Source of the DNA: Camarhynchus parvulus
Taxonomy: Eukaryota; Chordata; Aves; Passeriformes; Thraupidae
Length of the DNA stretch: 64,000 nucleotides
Assembly (NCBI RefSeq): GCF_901933205.1
Contig: NC_044572.1
Span: 36,205,001-36,269,000 of the forward strand
Direction of reading: 5' to 3'
A model generated the notes under the pieces. The model worked only from the letters and a program-made list of their open reading frames with translations. It made no database searches and was not told the DNA's origin. The position numbers and the translations under genes are program-made. This document shows positions 12,902 through 27,976 of this stretch, one piece after another; the first letter of the stretch is position 1; each line of letters begins with the position of its first letter.

Positions 12902-15900
12902 CTTTTTTTTAGATCAGAGACATTTATTTTTTCTCAAGTGTTTAATGTGCTAGTGCTCATAATAATGAGAAAATTCTGAAATATAAATCAACTTGGGTAA
13001 AATCAAGATATATAAAAAGGTGGGAAAGCCTGTTATGTTTTCTAGCTATTCAGCTATTCAAAGAATCTCATAGTGGAATAATCAAGTTTTAACAGAACAC
13101 AAACTTCCATATTTTGTTCATACCACTACTTACAATAAAAAAGCGATTACAGAAATATTTGAAAGCCAAAGTATCTTAAGAGCATTATTTCTTGTATCTT
13201 TTGACTCAGAAAGCTTTATCATTTCCATCTAAAGGTCTCACATTTCATCCTTATCTTTTTCTTTAACCTTTATCTTACAGAGTTCTAAACAGAAGAGCAA
13301 TCATGCAGAGGAGGTTGAATGCAAACTTCAGCATCAGTAATGATCCACATGTTTAGCCACAGATCCAGAGAACTAGGTGGCCACACCAAAACAAGAATAT
13401 CCAAGTCTAAATAAATCTGAACAGTAGTTAAGACAGATCAAAACAAATGCCACTGCTAGGGCCCACAGGGTTAATATACAGTATTTATTTATATACAAAG
13501 TGATGCCACAAATTCTTTCACAAACTCTCCCCAATTATTTTTTATTGTTATTAATTGATGCCTAAATAGTAGCAGAGATTCTTTAGCAGAGATTCTTGTA
13601 AGGTCTGGTTCTGATTGTGTTAGGTTGTGGTTTTCAAAAGCAAAGCAGCTGCTCTCTCCTAATTTCTTTCAGAATCTGGAAAGAAGGTCACTAGGCCGTG
13701 GAATAGCAGAGAATGAACATGAATGAACCACTGCTTACTGGCTGGAAAGGAATTTCACTATGATCTATGACCAAATAAAATTTCAGTAGCCATGTATTTT
13801 TACTGAATCAAAATCATAGGGGCTCATAATACTTGCGGAAATGCACTTGAATTGCATACATCTACCCTACTTCCAACTACAAGGATGGATGAATGCAGAG
13901 GTATTGCTCCCTCCCAGCATCACAAAACTAATGAATGGTTAGTATTTCGAGCTGGAATTACAATTTTGCCATTATTATTTTATTAATGTTGGCAACAGCA
14001 AGAGTACCGGGTACAAGGACCACAGGTTTTTACCTTCAGCTGACAGAGCAGAAAAACCTGGACATTTCCACCAAAGCATGCAAGTGCACCATTGTCTTAC
14101 TTTCTTAAAATAACCAGGGCAGAAATGGCATGGAGGAATTCTAACAGGTGTGGGCTCAGATATTAAGGTTACTCTTACTCCATTATAAAGTAGCAATAAA
14201 AGAAATATTTTCCAGGGGAAAAGAATTATCAGTATGTGCTGCCTGCTCATGAAAACATGTAAGTCTAGCAAAGAAAATGCAACAGTACATCACAAAAAAA
14301 TGGTGGCTCAAACAGGCTTTGAAGTCATCACCACTATTAGTTTGAGACTGAATATTGAAGTTTCCAAAGTAGTTTTTTTCCTGAAAATTTAAGATACACA
14401 GCTAGAACCATTTTACCCCTTTTTATACAACTACCTTTCGTCCCTTTGAGAACTGACTCTTCAATGTGAATGAATACATGTACAGTGAAGGATTAACACA
14501 TCACTGATTTTTTTTTCTTGTTTAAATAATTCTGTGTAGGCAACACAATTTATTGGTATAAAGTAGGATTTATGGTAATATATTTCCTCTTCAAGACATA
14601 AATAAGATTTCTTAATAGTTTTCTGTAATTCATTTTCTTACAGTACCACATTCTCATACATTTACTAGCGTAATGCATCTGCTAGAATAGCAATTGCCTA
14701 CCCTGAACACTGTTTTAAAAAGTCTTCGATACTAACAATCCAATCTGCTAGAATCTTCTTCCACAATTCATTGTCTACATCTTGCAGTCTCTTACCTCCC
14801 TACAGCATATGCTGGATTTTAAAAAAGGGAAAAAAAAAAACCCAAAAAATCAAATTTACAAAACAGAAACATACAAGGTTTCAAAGAATATGAAAGTTAT
14901 CAAACTACAAAAGTAGAATGTTATACTGAAATAATTATATGAAAATTTACAGAAGGCTACAGGTCTTTATTTTTCAACATTTCCCCTTACTTCATGTTAT
15001 ATTGCCTTCATTTTCTGAGAAGTTAACTTTTCAGTCTCTGGTGGTGATAATTAGAAAACGAACTGCACATATGTCTGTTTTTTTAACGTGGACAGAAATT
15101 ATGTAATTATTCAAATTATATCAGAATTTATATTCAGAAAATTGGTTGTCAGTCAGAAGTGTCTTCTTTATAAAATGACAAAATGACTCCACTAAGAGCA
15201 GATGAATTCTAACACGAATATCCACTTACAAAATTCTCTCTTCTGTTAACACATTCTCAACATTTTAGTTGTCTCTGCTGGAGTACCCTCTACTAGAAAG
15301 CCTTAGATTTTTTTTTTTCTCCTGCAGAGGAGCTAAGAGAAATAAAGAGACCAAGGTAAAGAACAGGCTATGTGAGAACCTTAAGGACTTACATTTTAAA
15401 ATTTCTGCTGCCTAATACAATATCAATATGCAGAGAAAAATGTTTTGCATATATTTAATGCCAGTTACGTCTGTTATACTCCCCATGAGTATCATGATAC
15501 AACAGATTCTGTTGGCAGAGCCTTTTTGAGGAACCTTCTTTCAGGATCTCAATGGACAGCACAAGAGAGGAGAGAAACACCCACAAATGCAGGTGATATT
15601 CAGAAGGCTGATCTAAGCTAGAATTTTTCTAATGCTGTCCATGTAGCAGTTGCATAAATGTTCCAGATACAGACATACACGTATACATGCACATATAAAA
15701 GTTATTGTCAGTGTATAAGTTACTACTGTCCTGAGACTGAAATAATTTATGTAACATCTGTTTTCATATTTTTTCTAATTTTTTCTAATTAACATGCATA
15801 TTTAACACATAAATGCTCAGACCACCTATTTTTCTGCTGATTTTTCCCTTTTCTAAGTCATGTGTTCCTGTGGGGTGCTCAGTATAGATGAAGCATTAAA

Positions 15901-18900
15901 TTTGTTTGGCGGAATAGCGGGTGTATAGTAAACAAAATAGTTCAGACTATCTAAAAGAAGAAAATATGCTAAGAAAATAATTTAAAATAGGCTACAGTGG
16001 CATCCAATATAAAAATAAAAGGACTTTCCAAAAAAATCTAGTCTTCTACTCACGAAGCAAAAGTGGAATGTCACTGAACCCCCACCCCTGCCCAAGATAC
16101 GTAAAATCCTCTAAACTTTCATCATGTCTACTTTCAGGTTGTACTAAAAAGCTGGGAGTAAAACTCAGAGTCTGTGAAAATCAAATTGTAGTGATGTAAT
16201 ATGCCACAGCTGTGGTTTTTTTTTCATTTCTCATTGTCAATACTTAAAATATTCACTTGATACTAAATGGTTCAAAGCACTGAAAGTCAACTATATCAGA
16301 AACAGATTTTAAATCACAGCAAATGTTGCTATTATATTGTGCTGTTCACATAATACCAAATTGTTAAAGTTAAGTTCAAAATCTAAAACATTGAGAAGAC
16401 AATAAATTCAGAGACATGGAAATAATTTATCCCATTACATTTACAGGACTTAGCCAAAAAAAGTGTATGTTTACATAGCCGAGATCTTCCTTAGTAGGTC
16501 TTAGAGCTGTGAAGATGTTTTAGTTCATCTTCCTCCTCCGATTTTGCCACAAATCTAAAATGAAGAGTAATAAAAGCTTACACCATCCTTTCTACAAATA
16601 CTCTACATTAACACTGTTTGCTGTATATCAGGTACATTCACGGGAAGTTAAAGCCATAATACAATTCAAAACACAAGAAGAGGCGGGAAGGGAAGATCTT
16701 TGTTGTTTTGCTATTCATGACAGAAGTCTACTCATCCCTACAGACAGCATGGCCATCCTGTTCAAGCCTAAACAGACCCATTTTTGTCCTCCTGGGTCTG
16801 AAAGTCTCTCATGCCTAAAGGTCAGACATTCCTGAGCTCAACCCTCCTTAGCCCCTATGAGGAGAGACACATATTCCTTGTTTGCTAACTCACCAGTAAG
16901 AAATGATCACTGCCTATCACCATTAGCTTTATCTTATCTCAGCACTTTCTCTCTTCAGGTTTCATGAGATCCAAAGTTAGGAAGACAGCCACAGGACCCC
17001 ACTGACTGGCAGGTGATCCAACAAGGAGATCACAAAATGCTGCACCTCACACTTTTAAGCAACCTGTTCTTGAACTGATGGGAATGGTACTACAGTTAAC
17101 TGCAAGAGGCATTTATCTTTCTTGTCGTTGGCCCCTTTGCAACCTCAGACACATACATATTTTACAACAGTAACCTTCTCAACTGCTGTGAAAAGGAACA
17201 ATCAGTCTTTATGTTCCCAAATCAGAAGCTGGACATGTTAAATTTCTTCTGAACACTCATACACAATAACTAACCTCTAGGTGAAATTGTAATCCTCTCA
17301 GAGTACAATAAAAATTAGGAATATGAACTCTCCATTCATACCTGAAGAGCCATTTGACACATTTTAATATCACAACTAAACAAAGTGCATCTGATGAATA
17401 TATAAATACCGCAATCTCTTGCCTACAGTTATTACAGGTGGGTTAGACTTCCATGAAACTGAAACCTGTGTCTTTGCCAGTATTTACATGGAAGAGCTTA
17501 GCAGCATACATTCTGTGAGCAAAGTAGGACATTTAATACAGCCAAAATCTCCATAATGCTCATATTTCCTCAGCATTCTGTTGATATTGTCCAAACTGAA
17601 CCACTCTTCAGCTCTTTTAAGCTTTGTACACATCTTCCTTTACCTTTGCATGTTTTTAACACAAAAAATGTCTATCAGTTTGAATACTTACAAATGTAGA
17701 TTTGTAAGAAGTGTGAACAGGGATTAATTAATGCATCAAAATCCAACAATTCTCAATCTTGCCCCAGTTAGAAAGCACCTCCTTGCTGGAAATTCCTCAT
17801 TTGGCTGGTCAGATTGCTTCTTTAGTGAATAGCTTCTTCACCAATGATGAAGGCCTTGTTCCCCCTTTCCAATCCCGCCCCTCTCACTTTGGGAAAAGGC
17901 TTCACTTGTACTTTAGATTTTAACAGTAAATTCTGAACTAAAAATTCATTAGCATTGAAAATATCTGAGTTACTCTACTGCTACCATGAATGCATCTTAA
18001 TTCGTTCAGGTGACCCAACACTCATAGTTCCTATTGTACTGATCATTAATATTAATCTATGTATTAACTAAAAAGGTACACTGAAGATAGCTTCCTAGAA
18101 ACCTTACTGACTTTTCCCTTTGCCAATGCTAGCAGGCCAAGGACACAAGATCACCAAAAAAATGGAAATGCAAAATGCATCCAAAAAATGCATTACTAAT
18201 AAGAGAGGATGGGGTCAACATGAAGTCCTTTAGATATATAGCTGTAGCATCTCTTGTACATTACTTTGTTTTTAAGTACTTATCACTGTAACTGAGCTCT
18301 CTGCAGTGCAGAGCAGCAATCTGACTACTAGACCCCACAGGTACAAGCACCTTGATAACCCCTGCATAAACTAATACAGCTACACTTCAGAAACACAATT
18401 TTCATCGACCGGGAATCAAGTCCGAACCAACAATTTGTATCTGATTAAGAAATTTCTGACTATCAGTTTTGCTCAATTTTCTCTGTCAGTTACACTTATA
18501 ACCTTCGGGTTAGAGATTTGAGGATAATGGCATTTAAAAAAGGCTGAAAAACCTTTGGTTTTGCTGGCATTAGCATTGACAAATGCTCAACAAACCAGTA
18601 TATTCACTAGTGAAGACTGCCTTTGGAACTAGCTGGGAAAGGTGGTCAAAATAGTCGTGAAAGTTTTTTCTACGGAAATAATAACATATATGCTCACAAA
18701 TTATGGGACCAATCTACAAAATATTTTGCACATATACACATATAAAACATCTGTAAAGTGAAATTACGTTTCCAAAGCCTACCAGCTGGGTGAGTGCCTA
18801 TCAAGATTCAAGAATATCAGGTTAAAAGGCACCAAGCTACCTCTATTATATCCAGTGTATTAACAAAGAGCTATCATCCCATCTATTTACTACCTTTTCA

Positions 18901-19909
18901 TGAAACTGTGGACCACAAAGCATCAATTACAGAAAGAAGTACCACTACCTATTACGCTTCATCAAGACTTGACTTTTGGTTGCTGCAATTGGGATATATT
19001 AGGTTAACAAGTGGATACATGAAAGCTGTGTATTTAATGCATGACTCCCTGGCCAGGGAATCAAAGAGATTCATCTCTATAAAGACAAGAGAAACTGCTT
19101 AGATACAGTTTGCATGTTTTCAGCTCTTAAAGTGTCATTAGCATCTTCTTATCAGGTGTTTGAAGCAGTCTTGGATACACAAATAAAATGGAGCCCTGAA
19201 CAAAATGTTTACCCATCAACTACAGTAGTTTAAAACACCTGCTTAAAGGTAATAAGATCAGTAGAGGAAAAATCACTCCCTTTAAAGACTGTTTTTATTT
19301 TTTTCTGTCTTCTCTCCATGGTCACCTGAACTTCTAGACTTGCAAGAAGTGCCAAGATATTTGGCCTTCTGATTCTCAGACACCTAACCTTGCTCATGCA
19401 CCCTTGTATATCATTCTTTTTGAGGAGCACATCTTTCCTGATGTGGATACTAAAATTGCTGTAAGCATCACAATTTCTCTGGTGACTCTAAATCCTTCAT
19501 CACAGCCAGGTCCAATTGGAGATTTTCTGCCTTTATCAGCAAACCAGAATCCCACTAAATGTAAGATATGTAAAATTCACCTACTCGTGTGGACAATTAA
19601 TGAAAATATAAAGTAGGAGAACCTACTTCTTCAAAAAATCAGAAGAGAAACACATTACAATCACACATTATCTAGAAAGATGGGGAATAGGTCTGTAGCT
19701 TTGAATGTTCAGCCTTTCAGTTTTGAAGGGCAGGAGAAGGATCATGAATTTGATGCTGGTAGAAAGTTATGCAGACTCTGTGTGACGCCATATTCATACA
19801 GGAAGGATGACCTGAACTGAGCTCACTCGTGTCAGACAGCTGATGGATGAACTCCCTCCCACTGTCAGATTGTTTTCCTAAATTCCACTTTTCAAAATTA
19901 ATTAATTGA
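12902..19909. other. Unique AT-rich noncoding sequence
   Basis: This is a long stretch without a recognisable gene. Small local repeats are present: a 14-bp tandem duplication (AGCAGAGATTCTTT-type unit) at 13571-13598 and a 10-bp duplication (TTTTCTAATT twice) at 15771-15790. A 12-bp palindrome CCACAGCTGTGG at 16204-16215 contains an E-box core and is followed by GTTT, giving a RUNX-like TGTGGTTT; this is suggestive only. Open frames of up to 102 codons (18794-19102) match nothing I know. Confidence 0.6.
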
Positions 19910-19931
19910 AAGCATTAATTAATTAATGCTT
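19910..19931. repeat. 22-bp perfect palindrome made of TAAT/ATTA cores
   Basis: The half-site AAGCATTAATT is followed immediately by its exact reverse complement with no spacer. It contains overlapping TAATTA homeodomain-type cores flanked by GCAT/ATGC, the arrangement that POU-homeodomain factors can bind. A further AATTAATTAATT run lies about 10 bases upstream (19897-19907). The palindrome is directly visible; a regulatory role is inference. It could equally form a cruciform or be a chance AT-rich palindrome. Confidence 0.9.
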
Positions 19932-21088
19932 CTGATATACTAAATATCTTCAACCTTAACTCACTTGATAAAAATTTGTTTTCTACCTGCTGTATTTTGA
20001 AGTACATCAAGAAAGAAGTAATAAAACCTTTGAATGTACACAGGAATGATCTCTTCCTGTGCCAGCTTTTAAGGAAAGATGGATGAAATGACCATCTCAT
20101 CCATAAAGCCAAGATAAAATGGAGCACTGTGGCCATTTTATCACAATGCCATGAAGAAAATACCACTGTTCATTTGTTCAAAACCTCTGAAACATTTATC
20201 AAAATGTGATCACATATTGTGAGAGAATACGTGCATACAAGTTACTGACTGACTACCAGCAGTTGGAAAGACAAACACAAACACATGCAATCAGGTAGTG
20301 TGCATGATCGTCTCTTTTAAGAGATACTGTCAAGAGCCTTGTTGACTGAAATGCCTTTCATAGGCCCCCCAATACGATAGGAATACTTTTGTTCTTCTAC
20401 TTCCTGTATCATTATCATATTAGGAGACTATTTCCTTTTTTGTGTTCTGTCCCATCTTGGTAACACTCCACATGGTAAGGGGGCTACTAGTTCAGCCCAG
20501 CCTCTTGAGGAGCCAAGTTAAGTCTGTTTATATTAAGACACTGACTTGGTAAGCTGCAGGTCCCCAAAAAGCATATAGAAAGCTAGCATCTTTACAATGA
20601 TTTACTGAAAGCAGCAGCTCGTTTTAATAAAACCATCCCAAAACATAAAATTGATTGAACCAACTGCTGTGCAGGGCATACACAACAGCTGATCAAAATC
20701 ACTCAAGATTTTTATTCCTAGAATATCTCCAGAGCTTGTAGAGTTTTTCCTACTTTATTATTTCAGTTCTGATACACAAGTCACTTGGGCAAGCAGAAAA
20801 ATTAAGGCCGACTGATATTCTGATATTTTTAACCAAAAATTTGGATAAACTCAAAATAATCTCCTGTGTGAAAAACCAAAATGAAAGCTTAACACACTTG
20901 ATAATCACCAGCAGTTTTCATCATGTAAAGACTATTATCTTCCCAATTATCCCTCTTCAAGTGATATAACATCTTGATTAATTGTATCCCAAAGAAGTCC
21001 ACAACACCCCATACAGATTACTCCAAAGGACACATTTCTTACTTCCATTTCAAAAGGTTTTAAAGGATAGATTTATAATAGGATTGCA

Positions 21089-21115
21089 ACACACACACAC
21101 ACACACATATATATA
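21089..21115. repeat. (AC)n(AT)n microsatellite
   Basis: About nine AC dinucleotides run directly into about four AT dinucleotides. This is a compound dinucleotide microsatellite, likely length-variable between individuals. Confidence 0.95.
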
Positions 21116-24100
21116 ACTGTGCTTGAAAAAGGCAGGAAAAGATGAAAACTTTTTCCAAATTCTAAAGACATCATTGCTAACTTTACTTTCCCTGCACAAA
21201 ATATCACCCAGAAGAGTTTATCTATTTTGTTGAGCATAACAAGAAGTTCACCTTTTCAGAGTGTGCTGCAAGAAGCTTTGCCTGTCTTTTATATAGTAAA
21301 GTAATTTTATGGTATTGTGTCACAATGAAGGACAAAGATAAGCCAACTGTTTAGATTCCTCTCCTTTATGTTGTGGCTTTGATCACTAACAATGCTGCAT
21401 GAGCAGCCAACAGAAGGCTGACATTTCATAAAATATGCAGTGATAAAAACTAATACTGTAGCATCTGGGAGCGATATATAAAATGCAGAAATACACCTAA
21501 TAACTGTGATCTTAAATTACAAGTTACTAAAAGCTAAATAAGCAGCATACCTAAAAGAAAGATTAAGACAGGATTTTTGTGCTTCTGCTCCTAAAAACAA
21601 ATTTTGAAAAAATTAATCCAAGATATGCTATCTATTATTCTTAACAATTCCTCTGGTTCCCTTGTAGCTTAAAAGCAGCCTTGTAGAAGAGTGCTTTTTT
21701 GCCGTATCATTAGGTATCAGCAGAAGCCAAACACATTACAAGCCTTCTTCGTGCTATATTAATGCTCTAATGCTTTGTGAAGTCCCCTTTATTGTCTTTT
21801 TTAAAATATCAATCACACAAAACACACATAAAACCTGATGACTGATTCTTCACTGTTATGTAAAAAAGCTGAAGCCCTGTGATGACAAAAATAAGTAAAA
21901 ATCCTTCCAATAAGCTGCATAAATTAAGTAAATCTCAGAGTAGAAATTACATTGTTTTAATTTATTTACCTTAAGAACATTAAGAACCTACAAGACAGGA
22001 CACATAAAATGGAGGATTACATCCTAGAAAGCAGCGAATCCCTAAAGAACTTACAAGTCATTGTAAATAACCAAATGCTTTTTTTTGCTCTTACTATGTT
22101 GCTGTAGCTAAGAAGCTAAAAACAATCCCTGGGTGCATAACAGGGAAATATATGGTAGTACTAAGGACCTGAAATTATCTGCACATATGGCATCACTGGA
22201 ACGCTATAACCAGGCCTGGTATCTTTAATTCAAAAGGAAGTTGAATTTAAAAGGGCCAAAAAAGGAGTTACAAGAATTACAGTCAGGAAATCCTTCTTTT
22301 TATTATGTGTATGAGACAGAAAAAAGATCAGTATATTTAGTTTATTTGTAATAAGATTAGAGGTGATTTGATAGAGATCTATAGCTTAGTACATGTGGAG
22401 GAGGTGTAATAACCAATAACTATCTAATCAAGCATAGAAAAGGATAGTAAGACAGAATTACTGAAAAACATCAGACAAATTAGAAATACCACATCTTAAT
22501 TATTACATCAGGTTAGACAGCACCATAATGCATGTTTTTTAATATTAAATATCAAGGCAAAGGTGAAGTAATGATTTGGATTTTTTTAATGATTAATACT
22601 TTACTGAATTTATACCAAAGATGGAACGGCTAAACATCAAAATGATCTCTCCTGCATGGACACCAGTTTAATACTAAAGACACTGCACTACTCAATTAAC
22701 TTTAAAACAGTTTTATACAACATCTCTGTTCTCATTTATGATTCCATGGGTCATACTTTAATGCAATTACTCAATATAAAAATTACTTTATCTAATGTAA
22801 CATAAAAATAATTTTAGGTAGGGGTGCAAGGGTGCACCATCAAGAAATAAAATAGGAGTGACTTATGTGGTGCAACAGGTTATGTAGCTACTGGTCATAC
22901 ACAGGTGTAACATTTATATGAAGCTGAAACAACTGCTCCAAATAATTTGAATATAATGGTCCAACGTTTGCTCATGGCACTAAAAAATGGGTAGGACTTC
23001 CTCAGCACAATTATGAGATCTAGTAAAATACAAGGTCTAAAGATCTCATTGTACCAAGGAGTACATAATGAATTCAGCTTTTTAGTATTAGGCCCTCATT
23101 TAATAGCAGGGGAAAAGGAGTCATGTATCAGATGAAAAAAGAATGCAAGAGAAAATCCATATTTGGTGCCTAAAGAACTATGAAGCATATTTTTTTGGTC
23201 TGAAAATATACTGAAATTACAGTTTAAGTACGTGGGAGGCAATTGTCCTTGTGGTTACAATTAGTGTCCAAATTTAGGGACTTCAGCACTTAATACATAT
23301 CCACCCGCCTGTTATTCTTACCATGGTTTTTTATGTCACTTAATGGAGATGAATACTCTTCTCCCACCTCATATTTACATCAAGGCTACTTAATTTCTTC
23401 AGGCTGCTATAATAGGTTAAACAGTAGTCTCAACATCACTCTTCATCTCCCACTGGACAACAAATGGCATTATAAGACTGAGAATAGATGAAGGCATATT
23501 TACATTCATAATGTTCTTGACTATAAAATTTATGTAAATTATCATTTTTATATTTGCAAATACTATAATTTTCAGTTTCAATGAATACTTTACTACTCTT
23601 TCATCATTAACTTTCTATGTACATTACAGTGGAGAGGAAAAACTATTGAAAATAAAGAAACTAACTGCTGTGATCAGTACAGGTCTTCTAGAGAAGTTAA
23701 AAAGTGCTTTGTTTCTTAACTGTACAGACAGGGGGCTGGACTACACCTCACTGCTCATTTGAAGTGTGTAAAACCTACAGAGGATTTCAAGCAGGTAATA
23801 AAGAATAAGATTTTGCATTGATGGCTTGTATTTTAACCCCACCAAAATCTAACAACTGTATTGCTGAGGAAATTTTTTTCCCCTCATCTGTATAAATAGC
23901 ATTTTTTTTAATCATTGAAAAATCACAATGGAAACACTAAGTTAATCACAGAACTGCATGTAAGCTTTGGGAACATGTTTACAGATGTTACACAAGAATG
24001 AAAAACTCCAAAATATCAAATTTCATTAACTAAGCTATTGCTCCACCAAATGGATAGAATTATTTTAAAATATCCTTAGAGTGGAAAAAGAACTTTTCAG

Positions 24101-25954
24101 TTAAGAAGAAAATTAATCTCTCATACCTCTTGTGAGACATATACACAAACACTGTGTATTTCTATGCACACACTATCATGATTTTTCTGTGATGGTCAGC
24201 TAAATATTTCCTTTAATTTTATAACATGCAACTCTGACTCAAAAAATCCAGGCTTCCAGAATGAAAAACTGGTAAATCAAATTGGTCCAAATATTCTGAC
24301 ATATTTTTAAATGAGGAACTTTTTTTTTGTGTGTGTGTTTTGGTAAGAGCTTAGTGTGACACTTTCAGACTGCAAATGCAAATATATGAAATGAAACAGC
24401 TCTCAAACTACCACAGTCTCAGATACATATGTTGTTTTTAAGGAGGTGATTCCTTGATACCTGAGAAGCACTATGAGAATGAAAAAATGCCACACATCTT
24501 AAGGAGGTAAAATTGGGCACATAAGATGAATTGGATCAGTTCTGTGTATAATGAAATTGCTGGTTATATATGTTGTTTTTCAAGTTATTCAACATGTAAT
24601 CATTAAAAGACAAAACTTGAAATGCATGGACTGCGTATATATTCAAAGACATATTTTAAAGAACAGTGAATTTTCTGGTCTCCCTTAGCTTTGTAATAAG
24701 TTGTGGCTTGTAATAAAAATGAATCTAAAAGGACTTCAAGATCCTGTTCCAGTTTGACAAGTGGAGGAAGTATGGACTCAGACAATGGCCCAAACCATCA
24801 GTCTTTTCCATTAAATATAATTTCCCTTTTCCCAATGACTTGAACCAATTAATTTTTCTGTGTAAAGTACTACATTTCCCAAGCTTCTGCTGAATGCCTG
24901 GCAGTAGGAAGTCAGCGTCACTGCTACACCAGACCAAATTGTGGCTAACAAACAAGAAACCCTTCTTCTTAGCACCCTACAAATACTGTGAAAAGGGGAA
25001 GTTATTTTGTGGGGCTTTTAACTGCAAAACCTTGAGGGATGTTAAGAAGACCTTCCCAAACTCAGAGCTTGTTTGTACAGGAAATAGGGAAAACAATCTG
25101 ATACCACTCCCTCGTACTTGCCACAGAGAAAATACTGAAACCTCAATAATAATTATAAAACTTAAAATAGTCACAAGAAACAAGATGCTGGAAGCAATTT
25201 TAATACTGGCAAAATCTTAAATGCAGCTTTTACTACAACCCTTCAAAGAAGTTTGCATATGAAATTTGCATTGTCCACTAATGATATATTCAAGAAAGGA
25301 ATAACATGTCAAAAGTAGCGTCAGAAAAATTTTTAAAATTGCATTAGCCAAATTTTCTTTTCAAACAATCTAGGACCATAAGGCATAAGATCCTTATGTA
25401 GAGTAAAAATGTCATGAATGAGGAACCTTCTTTTTTTACACAAAATAGTCCATCCCTTTAATGATGTTTATTACAGTATCTTTTTGGAATAAGAAAAATG
25501 TTTTGCATGGGAAAATTTTAATATTTAAATGTGTCTTTGCTAAAAACCTAAACATTAAAGTAAAACAAAACCATTATTATTTCCCCCTAAAATGCTACAA
25601 AACCATGCAGGTTTCATAACTATAGTTTTCATGTACAGAAGTAACCACAATTCCATTCTATGTTTGCATTTCATTCACAAAAAAGTGCATTTAATAAGTA
25701 AAATGAATCTAGAAATACAATTAGTCACTCACTATTCCTCTAGCTGGTCACTATTCACCTAGAGCAGTTTCATACTATAAAATACTCGCAACTGCAGCAC
25801 TAAATCATGATTAGACATACTAGATACTGATTCACAACTTCAAGACTTTGCCATTTCCTTTGCTTTTGTCAAAACTTACTTTTTATGCAGCAAATGTTTT
25901 AAAAAAATTTGATGCCAAAACCCAGCTGAAGGTATTGGATGATTTTGTGTTATA

Positions 25955-25985
25955 AAAACCAAACCAAACCAAACCAAATCAAACA
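25955..25985 (+). repeat. (AAACC)n short tandem repeat
   Basis: About five AAACC-type units are visible, the last one changed to AAATC. It differs from the vertebrate telomere repeat (CCCTAA), so it is not an interstitial telomere. Confidence 0.9.
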
Positions 25986-27976
25986 TCCCCAACCACAAAA
26001 CATTCCACCAAATTCCTATTCTTTTCAAGTAGCTATATTCATACTGAGAAACTCACTAACAGCCTGTTAATTCTGGAAAGTACTCCATTACTTCCTGTAA
26101 GTTAAATACTTTCCAAAGTCCGAGTCTAAAAGACCTAAAAGAAACTAAGTGCAATCTGTGCTTTCAAGAGCAATGTGTAATTAAGGTCTTCCTACCATTT
26201 ACCCAGGAAGAAATACTGTTGCTTCTGGATTTTAAATTAATTAAAATCACTTTCCTGTCAGATGGTATGAGTGTCTCCAAGCAAGACTGTCTTGATCTAC
26301 TTTTTGTTGGTACATTCTATGGGAAGAATACGTTCACTTAAAAAGAAAAGCATTTTCTTCCTTTTCTATCCCTTACTCCTCTCTGCCAAATGACAGAGAA
26401 TAATGATTTTTTCCTCAGAAGCAGCTTGGATCTCACTATAAAGTACACTTCTGGATTTTAAAATAATCTAGATTAATATGCCAAAATAAGTTTAGAACAT
26501 TTATAATATAGAGAAATTCTTGCACCTGATCTACAATTCCCATGGAAAAGATGATAAATATTGCAAGTTTCAAGACAGAGGTAGCCTTTTCTATAACTCT
26601 AAGGCATGCATGCTACTTAACAAAAATGATAAAACAACATTCAACCACTCCTTGTAAATCTAGTTGAACCATTCATATCAGAATCAACTCTTACTACATT
26701 AATGTTTATGAGGAAAGATCTTAGAGGATCAGACACATAATATGGAGGAACCTACTGCAAAAGTTGGTGCCAAGATTTTAATTTTTTAAAATTACAGATC
26801 TGCAGAAATTATACCAAGAAAGTTGCAAAGAAAGTGTTTAATATAAAGTTATGTAATGTACATCACTCAGCGAACCTTGAACAAAACCAGATGAAGCTGC
26901 TCAGAAAGTTCTGAGTTTTATATAAGTTCCACATTAATTTATTCAAATATGGCAGAGTGTTGATAATATACAGTAACTTCTGCCCACCATGGCTTCTATC
27001 ACCTTAGAGAAATGCATAAAGGTCTATATTTACTATATCTATTTAATAAATAAATAGCACTACACAATGTGTGCAGGGTCTTAAATTACTAGGCAGTTGG
27101 TCATCACTGTCACTTTAATTTGGCTTTATTCATCTGCTTTCCATCAAATTACAAATGCTGGCCAGTCACAACAACTGAGAAATGCTGCTGCTTGCATTGC
27201 AGATCAGTCCCTAGTACAGGACTCCAACTGCACACGGCTGGCATCTACACTGGTACCTGTCAATATCCTTCAGTACATGTTCAGACATTTAAATCCATAT
27301 AACTTAAAGAGCAAAACCCACTAAAATTCTGTGAACTTCCTTTAGAATTTGTCCCGGAAAGCAAATCATTCTGTAAATCACACAGAATTTCTTCAGGAGG
27401 AGCAGAGGGAGAGAAAAGAGAGCCAAGGACAGGCATGAAATAGCATCCCTTCCTTCAAGGGAAATTACAGCCAATATTTTAGAAAATTTATTTTGTCCTT
27501 AAAACTTTACTGGAACATTAGCACAGCTCTAAACACACCAGAGACAACTGTCTGTGATTGTCACATCTATGGTAGGAGGATCACTTCAAATACAACAACA
27601 CATCATTACAATACTGGTTTTCTTTAACTATACACACCACTGGCAACCCAACTGCTTCTCCCCTCCATCATTCACTTAATGCAAATTTTCTTAAGGCTGC
27701 CACTTTTAATCCTTTAAGAACAATTTTAACAAATCCTTTTAAACAAATTCTGATCAGCATTTATGATCATCTAAGCTCTTACTGAAAACCAAACCAAACC
27801 ACAAATTGAAGTCTTTTGACCAGGTTCAAGCAATACAACTTGTAACCACTGCAGTGTCTCTGAAAAAGCTTGAAAGTCAACAAAATGCAGAATAAACATT
27901 ATAAAATGAAACTATGTAAGAGACATAGATAATACTAATCAGGTAAAATAAAGGCAAGAAGCGGCTTTCCTCAAGT

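Larger units (their letters stand above)
19932..27976. other. Unique AT-rich noncoding sequence with small simple repeats
   Basis: No gene or named element is recognisable. Simple repeats: (AC)n followed by (AT)n at 21089-21115, T-run then (GT)n at about 24320-24338, and (AAACC)n at about 25955-25985, with a second short AAACC run near 27786-27801. Open frames reach at most 108 codons (24894-25220) and look like no protein I know. Composition is uniformly AT-rich. Confidence 0.6.

Noticed and set aside
16204..16215. CCACAGCTGTGG palindrome considered as a regulatory site (E-box/RUNX)
   Set aside because: A 12-bp palindrome is expected by chance many times in 64 kb, and there is no supporting context.
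18391..18430. GGTTCGG-like word on the minus strand considered as a tRNA B box
   Set aside because: It lacks the GGTTCGANNCC consensus, and no A box or cloverleaf could be formed upstream.
25955..25985. AAACC repeats considered as interstitial telomere
   Set aside because: The unit is a pentamer, not the vertebrate hexamer CCCTAA.
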